DNA of 64,000 nucleotides from WQXF01 sp031553615 (GTDB lineage: Bacteria > Bacillota > Clostridia > Christensenellales > Aristaeellaceae): NCBI GenBank assembly GCA_031553615.1, contig JAVBLJ010000022.1, positions 20,075-84,074 of the forward strand, written 5' to 3'. Each line of letters begins with the position of its first letter. Position 1 is the stretch's first letter. The position numbers were made by a program, and so were the translations under genes. The notes below the pieces were generated by a model, which was given only the letters and a program-made list of their open reading frames with translations, made no database searches and was not told the DNA's origin. Shown piece after piece: positions 59,085 through 64,000 of the stretch.

Positions 59085-60215
59085 TTGCAGCAAGCCAATA
59101 CGTATCACAAGCAAAAATCGCGTCAGCGCACCGAATTGCTCCGTCAGATTCAACGGGAGCTGCCCATCGCGTGCCTGGATTTTTTTGTAGCTATCGAATC
59201 CCAGACCAGCGTACTCACTCGCTTAGCCTATGCGTACGATCTTCGCATCTTTTTTCAATACCTGTGTGCCGAAGCGCGCGCCTTCTCCGGGAAAACCGTC
59301 ACAGCCCTCGAGGATGCGGACATTTCCCTGGTCACGAAAATGGATATCGAACGCTATTCCGAATTCCTAACGCTCTACTATAAGAACCACACCGATCCCG
59401 ATGGTGAAGTGATTTCCTGGGAAATTGAAAACAAAGAGCTGGGCAAGATGCGCAAGCTCTCCTGCCTGCGCTCCTTTTTCCGCTACATGTACTCCAGCGG
59501 ACGCGTGCCCGGAAACGTGGCCGAGCTGGTCGCCTTGCCCAAGCGGCACGATAAGGCGATCATTCGTCTGGAGATCGACGAGGTGGCGCGGCTGCTTGAC
59601 ACCGTGGAGAGTGGCGAAGCGCTTTCTGAGCGCCAGCAAAAGTACCATCAGCTCACGCGCACGCGCGATTTGGCGATGCTCACTCTGTTTTTGGGCACAG
59701 GCATCCGCGTGAGCGAATGCGTCGGCCTGGATATTGACGATTTCGATTTTGAGCAAAACGCTTTTGTGATCACCCGCAAGGGCGGCGATGAAACCATGCT
59801 CTATATGCCGGATGAGGTGGCGCAATCGCTCAAGGATTACCTGGACGAGCGCCGAAAGATCGATGCGCTTTCCGGCCACGAGCAAGCCTTCTTCCTTTCG
59901 CTGCAGCGCAGACGAATTACCCAGCGCGCGGTGGAAAATCTGGTGCGCAAGTATGCGCAGATCGCCGCGCCGCTCAAGCGCAAGATCAGCCCGCACAAGC
60001 TGCGCAGCACCTACGGGACGAATCTATACCGCGAGACCGGCGATATCTACCTAGTCGCCGACATGTTGGGTCACGCCGATGTAAACACTACGCGCAGGCA
60101 CTATGCCGCCATGTCCGAGGATCGGCGGCGCGAGGCCGCGCGGCGCACCGTGCTGCGCGCCGATGGCAAGCCCTACGATTTGCCAGACAAGCTGCCGGAA
60201 AAGCTTCCTGAATAA
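59085..60215 (+). CDS. Tyrosine site-specific recombinase (XerC/XerD-like)
   Basis: 376 aa. Catalytic residues present: Arg208 (GIRVSE), His304 and Arg307 (HKLR), His330 (GHAD) and Tyr340 (RHYA). The N-terminal SAM-like core-binding domain spans ~20-165. The TTG at 59085 has GGGAGG about 9 nt upstream; an in-frame ATG at 59061 precedes that site. No attachment site, phage gene or transposon is nearby, so a chromosome-dimer or regulatory role is likelier than mobility. The length exceeds XerC/D by about 70 residues. Confidence 0.9.
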   Translation: MQQANTYHKQKSRQRTELLRQIQRELPIACLDFFVAIESQTSVLTRLAYAYDLRIFFQYLCAEARAFSGKTVTALEDADISLVTKMDIERYSEFLTLYYKNHTDPDGEVISWEIENKELGKMRKLSCLRSFFRYMYSSGRVPGNVAELVALPKRHDKAIIRLEIDEVARLLDTVESGEALSERQQKYHQLTRTRDLAMLTLFLGTGIRVSECVGLDIDDFDFEQNAFVITRKGGDETMLYMPDEVAQSLKDYLDERRKIDALSGHEQAFFLSLQRRRITQRAVENLVRKYAQIAAPLKRKISPHKLRSTYGTNLYRETGDIYLVADMLGHADVNTTRRHYAAMSEDRRREAARRTVLRADGKPYDLPDKLPEKLPE

Positions 60216-60325
60216 AGCTTCCTGAATAACGAGAAGCTTCCGAAAAGAATGGCAAAAGGCCTCCCCCAAATTTGCGAGGAGCCTCCGAAAAAAGGATCGA
60301 GTGAAAAAGAAGGATCGAGTGAAAT
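60205..60325 (+). repeat. Two short tandem duplications after the recombinase stop
   Basis: GCTTCCTGAATAA occurs twice abutting at 60205-60230 (the first copy contains the stop codon), and AAGGATCGAGTGAAA recurs at 60293 and 60310. The region lies before the next start at 60324. Confidence 0.7.
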
Positions 60326-61337
60326 GGAGCTACCTGAACGACTACAGAGAGCGTTGACGGAGCATCTTGCCGGCAAATCTATGGAGCGCTTGGCCATGGA
60401 TGCGCAGAAGCTCAGCAGGCGCTACCGAAACGAACCAAGGGATGGCACGCGTTTACTTTCTGGCGATGCGCAGGCGCTGGCCTATGCGACGGCGCGCATG
60501 CCCGCCACCTATGTGGCCGTGTACGCCGCGCTACGCGAGGCTCTGGCCCGCATGCCCGATGCATTTTTGAAAGAACGCCACGTCCGCTTGTTGGATGCGG
60601 GCGCGGGCACTGGCGCGGCAAGCTGGGCAGCCGATGCGCTATTGCCGCTTGCGAAGGTGATCTGCCTGGAGCGCGAGGATGCGATGCGTACGCTGGGCTT
60701 TTCGTTCATGCGCGGCGCATCGGAGGTGCTGCAGCACGCGGAATGGCTCCCTCACGATCTTTGCGCTGCTGCGATCGTGCCCACTGCGGACGTGGTGATC
60801 GCCGCTTACTTGCTCAATGAAATCAGCGAGGAACGCCGACTCTCGGTCGCTCGTATGCTTTGGCAGGCGACCGATGCGCTGTTTTTGGCCGTAGAGCCCG
60901 GAACGCCGGTCGGATTTGCGAATTTGCAGACGATTCGTGCGGCGCTTCTCGCCGAAGGCGCGCATATCGTCGCACCCTGTCCGCAAAGCGACCGCTGTCC
61001 GGTTTTGCCGCCCGATTGGTGCCACTTCGCCAGCCGCGTATCCCGCAGCAAGGCGCACCGTCAGCTCAAGGATGGCGAAGCCCCTTACGAGGACGAAAAG
61101 TATGCGTATCTAGCGTTTTCACGCTCCGCGCCCGCCGATGCACCCCAACTTGCGCGCGTGCTGAGGCATCCGCAAGTGCATAGCGGATTTTTATCCCTTT
61201 CGCTGTGTACACGCGATGGCGCTAAGACGATTACGCTCTCCAAACGCCACGGCGAAATATACAAGCGCGCGCGCAAGGCCAGCGCTGGGGATGCGTTGCT
61301 TTTTTCACCGGACGGCGGCGCTTCGACGGGACTATGA
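60324..61337 (+). CDS. Rsm22-like small ribosomal subunit methyltransferase
   Basis: 337 aa from the ATG at 60324 (AAGAAGGA 10 nt upstream; the in-frame ATG at 60249 lies in the repeat). SAM-binding motif LLDAGAGTGAASWA, family motif VIAAYLLNEIS, and a Cys cluster CPQSDRCPV...DWCHF, typical of the Rsm22/Met17 family that carries an Fe-S cluster. It probably modifies 16S rRNA or helps ribosome assembly; this is inferred from the family. Confidence 0.86.
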   Translation: MELPERLQRALTEHLAGKSMERLAMDAQKLSRRYRNEPRDGTRLLSGDAQALAYATARMPATYVAVYAALREALARMPDAFLKERHVRLLDAGAGTGAASWAADALLPLAKVICLEREDAMRTLGFSFMRGASEVLQHAEWLPHDLCAAAIVPTADVVIAAYLLNEISEERRLSVARMLWQATDALFLAVEPGTPVGFANLQTIRAALLAEGAHIVAPCPQSDRCPVLPPDWCHFASRVSRSKAHRQLKDGEAPYEDEKYAYLAFSRSAPADAPQLARVLRHPQVHSGFLSLSLCTRDGAKTITLSKRHGEIYKRARKASAGDALLFSPDGGASTGL

Positions 61338-61382
61338 GCATTTGCTGCATATTCATGCGCACATTGTATGCATATATGAATA

Positions 61383-61427
61383 AAAGGGTGCTCGCTGTTC
61401 ACCGTGCGAGCGCCCTTTGTCGTTTTT
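61383..61427. terminator. Bidirectional terminator between Rsm22-like and GH31 genes
   Basis: A 13-bp stem (61383-61395 with 61406-61418, one G-U) with a 10-nt loop and T-runs on both strands. Confidence 0.9.
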
Positions 61428-61434
61428 CGTTTTG

Positions 61435-63765
61435 TCAGCCTGGAATCTGTATCGAATAATCTCCCGAAATTCCTTCGCGCAGTGCCCCCAGCCCGTCGGC
61501 TTTCCAGCCATCGTTGCCGGTTTCGCCCAGCTCCTTCGCCTGCTCGCCGCGCAACAGAACATTGTAGGGTCGCGCATCGCTGGAAGTGACCTGCAGCGTC
61601 CCGCCCACCATGCGGATTTCGAAGGTCTTGCTCACTGTGCCGTCCAGCGCGGGAATCTCCACGAGGCGCAACGCACCTTCGGCCATCGGGAATATCTGCA
61701 GCGTTACGTTCTCGGCATAATCGTAATCAGGACGGGTGTTTTTGCTGCCGATGGCGATCACCGACCCATCGCGCACGAAGAGCGGCAATCCAAAGAAATC
61801 GTACTGCTCGTGCAGCCAGTGTCCGCCGCAGACCCTGTGTCCATCGGTCAGGTGCGTCCAATTCCCCTCGGGCAGATAGAAAGCGCATTGGCCGTCGGCA
61901 CGCATCACCGGCGCCACCATCAGTGAATCGCCCAGCATGTACTGCCGATCCAGCGTATCGCAGCCCGGATCGTCCGGAAATTGCAGCGACATGGGCCGCA
62001 GCATGGGCGCGCCGTGCAGGTGCGCGAGCCGCGCCATCTGATATAGGTACGGCATCAACCCGCACTTGAGCCGCACAAAGGTGCGCAGCACGTCACAGGC
62101 TTCCTCGTCAAACAGCCACGGCACGCGGTAGGAAGTCGAGCCGTGAAGGCGGCTGTGCGAGCTGAGCAGGCCGAAAGCGCACCAACGCTTGTATACATCC
62201 GGCGGCGCGGTCTGCTCAAAGCCGGAGATATCGTGGCTCCAGAAGCCGAATCCGCTCTGTGCTAGCGAAAGTCCGCCGCGCAGCGTTTCCGCCATGGAGG
62301 GATAGGTCGCGCTGCAGTCGCCGCCCCAATGCACCGGGAATTGCTGTCCACCAGCGGTGGCGCTGCGCGCAAACAGTGCCGCATCCCCCACCCCGCGCTC
62401 GCTTTCCAGCAGCTCAAACACGCAGCGGTTGTAGAGGAAGGTGTAGTAGTTGTGCATCGCAACAGGGTCGCTGCCATCGTGGTATGCGATGTCCTTCACC
62501 GGGATGCGCTCGCCAAAGTCGGTCTTGAAGCAATCCACGCCCTGGTCGAGCAGCGCCTTGAGCTTTTGCTGATACCAGTTGTAGGCGGCGGGATTGGTGA
62601 AATCCACCAGCGCCATGCCTGCCTGCCACATATCGGTCTGCCACACGCTTCCGTCGGTCTTTTTCAGCAGGTAGCCTTGCGCCATGCCTTCCTCAAAAAG
62701 CACGCTGTGCTGCGCGATATAGGGATTGATCCATACGCACAGCTTAAGCCCGCGCGCCTTGTAGCGCGCCAACATGCCTTTGGGATCGGGGAAGGTTTGC
62801 GCATCCCATACAAAGTCACACCACTGGTAGGATTGCATCCAGAAGCAATCGAAGTGGAACACGTGCAGCGGGATATCGCGATCCGTCATGCCCTGGATAA
62901 AGGAGGTGACGGTCTCCTCATCGTAGCTGGTGGTAAACGAAGTGGTGAGCCACAGGCCGAAGCTCCAGGCCGGAGGCAGCGCCGGGCGGCCGGTCAGCGC
63001 GGTGTATTTATCGAGCACTTCAAGCGGCGTGGGCCCATAGATCACTAGGTATTCCAGCGCTTCCCCTTCCACCGAAAACTGCGTGCGCTCAACTTTTTCG
63101 CTCATGATTTCGTAGGAGACGTCGTCCGGGTGATTGACGAACACGCCGTATCCCCGATTGGTCAGGAAGAAAGGCACGCTTTTATAGGATATCTCCGAGG
63201 CGGTGCCGCCATCCTCGTTCCACATTTCCACGGTTTGGCCGTTGCGCACGAAGGGGGTGAATCTCTCCCCCAGCCCGTATACGCATTCCCCCACGTCCAT
63301 TTCCAACGAATCGACCATGTAGCGCTTGCCCGTTTCCTGGTTGAGCATGTGTGCCATACCCCGGTATCCGCTGCGTGTGAGCACATGATCTCCGGCCTGG
63401 AACAATACGGACCAGCTGCCGGGCCGCTTATCGATGCGCGCACAAAGCGCGCCGCTGGTCAGCGTCAACGCCTCGGCTTCCTCGGCAATCGTTACGGCGC
63501 AGGGTTGTTCATGCAGCTCGAAGTGCGGGCAGTTGCGCTTTGCGCCCGCATGATGCGTCGTACGGATGCGGATCACGTCGGGCATCGGCGAATTAACATC
63601 CACGGTGAGCGTTCCGGAATTGAGCGTATCGCCCCGATGCGCAACGTGACGCGAGGCAGTCAGCACGCGCAGCGAATTCCCCTGCGTGCTGTGCCGCACG
63701 TACTCCGCCGCAAAGGTGGGCGACATTTCGGGCCGCATGTTCCAGTAGCCATTGGTAAACCGCAT
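61435..63765 (-). CDS. yicI: GH31 alpha-xylosidase (YicI-like)
   Basis: 776 aa. Hydrolyses alpha-1,6-xylosyl units such as those of xyloglucan oligosaccharides. The GH31 N-terminal beta-sandwich (MRFTNGYWNMRPEMSPTFAA) precedes the barrel with nucleophile Asp416 in KTDFGERIP (same number as in E. coli YicI) and acid/base Asp483 in HWGGDCSATYPSM. WSHDISGFE is also present. The ATG at 63765 has AAGGAG 9 nt upstream; an in-frame ATG further up lacks one. Cytoplasmic. No other xylan gene is in the window. Confidence 0.94.
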   Translation of the reverse strand: MRFTNGYWNMRPEMSPTFAAEYVRHSTQGNSLRVLTASRHVAHRGDTLNSGTLTVDVNSPMPDVIRIRTTHHAGAKRNCPHFELHEQPCAVTIAEEAEALTLTSGALCARIDKRPGSWSVLFQAGDHVLTRSGYRGMAHMLNQETGKRYMVDSLEMDVGECVYGLGERFTPFVRNGQTVEMWNEDGGTASEISYKSVPFFLTNRGYGVFVNHPDDVSYEIMSEKVERTQFSVEGEALEYLVIYGPTPLEVLDKYTALTGRPALPPAWSFGLWLTTSFTTSYDEETVTSFIQGMTDRDIPLHVFHFDCFWMQSYQWCDFVWDAQTFPDPKGMLARYKARGLKLCVWINPYIAQHSVLFEEGMAQGYLLKKTDGSVWQTDMWQAGMALVDFTNPAAYNWYQQKLKALLDQGVDCFKTDFGERIPVKDIAYHDGSDPVAMHNYYTFLYNRCVFELLESERGVGDAALFARSATAGGQQFPVHWGGDCSATYPSMAETLRGGLSLAQSGFGFWSHDISGFEQTAPPDVYKRWCAFGLLSSHSRLHGSTSYRVPWLFDEEACDVLRTFVRLKCGLMPYLYQMARLAHLHGAPMLRPMSLQFPDDPGCDTLDRQYMLGDSLMVAPVMRADGQCAFYLPEGNWTHLTDGHRVCGGHWLHEQYDFFGLPLFVRDGSVIAIGSKNTRPDYDYAENVTLQIFPMAEGALRLVEIPALDGTVSKTFEIRMVGGTLQVTSSDARPYNVLLRGEQAKELGETGNDGWKADGLGALREGISGDYSIQIPG

Positions 63766-63896
63766 ACGAATCGACTCCTTCAATCGTTTTCGGACCATTT
63801 TGATTACTCCATTTCGCCCTCCCCCTCGTACTTCCCTGCCTGGAGGCAATTTTTCCAGGGCGAACGCATTTGGATACAGAAACTGGGAGTTGTGCT

Positions 63897-64000
63897 GCGA
63901 AGGAGTCCAGAGGGCGACCGCAAAGCCCTCTGGTCGACCGTGAGGGCGAAACACCCTCCCAAAAGGTAGGCGTTTCGCTCCTGCGGGAGCGACCAGGGGG
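63897..64000. repeat. Palindromic interspersed element, copy C (cut by window edge)
   Basis: 104 bp seen. It aligns closely with copy A from GCGAAGG onward, sharing GAGGGCGACCGCAAAGCC (one base differs in A), GGTCGACCGTGAGGGCGAAA and TTTCGCTCCT; the right terminal repeat is beyond the edge. It lies upstream of the GH31 gene. Confidence 0.85.

Noticed and set aside
59061..60215. Tyrosine recombinase as evidence of an integrated element
   Set aside because: No attachment repeats, tRNA, phage or conjugation genes are next to it, and flanking genes are housekeeping.
1..64000. tRNA, rRNA, CRISPR arrays and insertion sequences
   Set aside because: No tRNA T-loop plus CCA-type patterns, no long rRNA motifs, no regularly spaced 24-37 bp repeats and no transposase were seen.

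Overview
The window is about 64 kb of chromosome from a GC-rich, Gram-positive-type bacterium, most likely a Bacillota/Clostridia lineage (possibly Christensenellales-like; the lineage is inferred, not tested). The signs are strong GGAGG ribosome-binding sites with frequent TTG/GTG starts, sigma-A promoters with 17-bp spacers, a GAAC-N4-GTTC type SOS box at lexA, the miaB-ylbF/ymcA-mutS-mutL-miaA gene order, an L10 leader before rplJ-rplL, and a Gin-like anti-sigma-G protein that hints at sporulation ancestry. I see no rRNA, tRNA, CRISPR array, insertion sequence or prophage.

Layout. 1-6.7 kb: the N-terminal 2,238 codons of a giant minus-strand surface lipoprotein made of tandem cadherin-like repeats. 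7.3-10.7 kb: a FIST-domain sensor gene and a hybrid histidine kinase. 11-24 kb: an RNA-modification and DNA-repair block (B12/radical-SAM protein, DUF2344 protein, RNase E/G, miaB, ylbF-like, mutS, mutL, miaA, a PLP enzyme). 24.3-25.5 kb: lexA, divergent from an SOS-box-controlled one-TM protein. 25.7-29 kb: a MoxR/DUF58/DUF4129-like operon. 29-34.5 kb: glyA, an rRNA methyltransferase, ilvA, a MATE pump and a NUDIX hydrolase. 34.5-35 kb: a compact locus where a small membrane-protein gene converges on a short RNA unit whose promoter holds an SOS-type box. 35-42 kb: FAD oxidoreductase, DUF3810 protein, TIM-barrel protein and a Ca2+-type P-ATPase. 42-46.6 kb: membrane proteins, an MFS protein, Gin and unknown small proteins. 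46.8-49.5 kb: an unusual SF2 helicase with a predicted membrane hairpin. 49.5-52.6 kb: divergent galT and galK. 52.6-61.3 kb: rplJ-rplL, a regulator, a zinc-ribbon protein, an oxidoreductase, a SpoU methyltransferase, proC, rnhA, a tyrosine recombinase and an Rsm22-like methyltransferase. 61.4-63.8 kb: a GH31 alpha-xylosidase.

Most of the window is housekeeping. The non-routine signals lie between genes: (i) a palindromic ~110-130 bp interspersed element in three copies (36.9, 57.5 and 63.9 kb, the last cut by the window edge); (ii) the convergent small-protein/short-RNA locus at 34.6-34.98 kb with an SOS-like box; (iii) repeated short tandem duplications at gene ends; (iv) an anti-Shine-Dalgarno leader before the zinc-ribbon gene. 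Among proteins, the membrane-hairpin helicase and the giant lipoprotein are the least ordinary. All functional statements are from reading the sequence; no database search was run.
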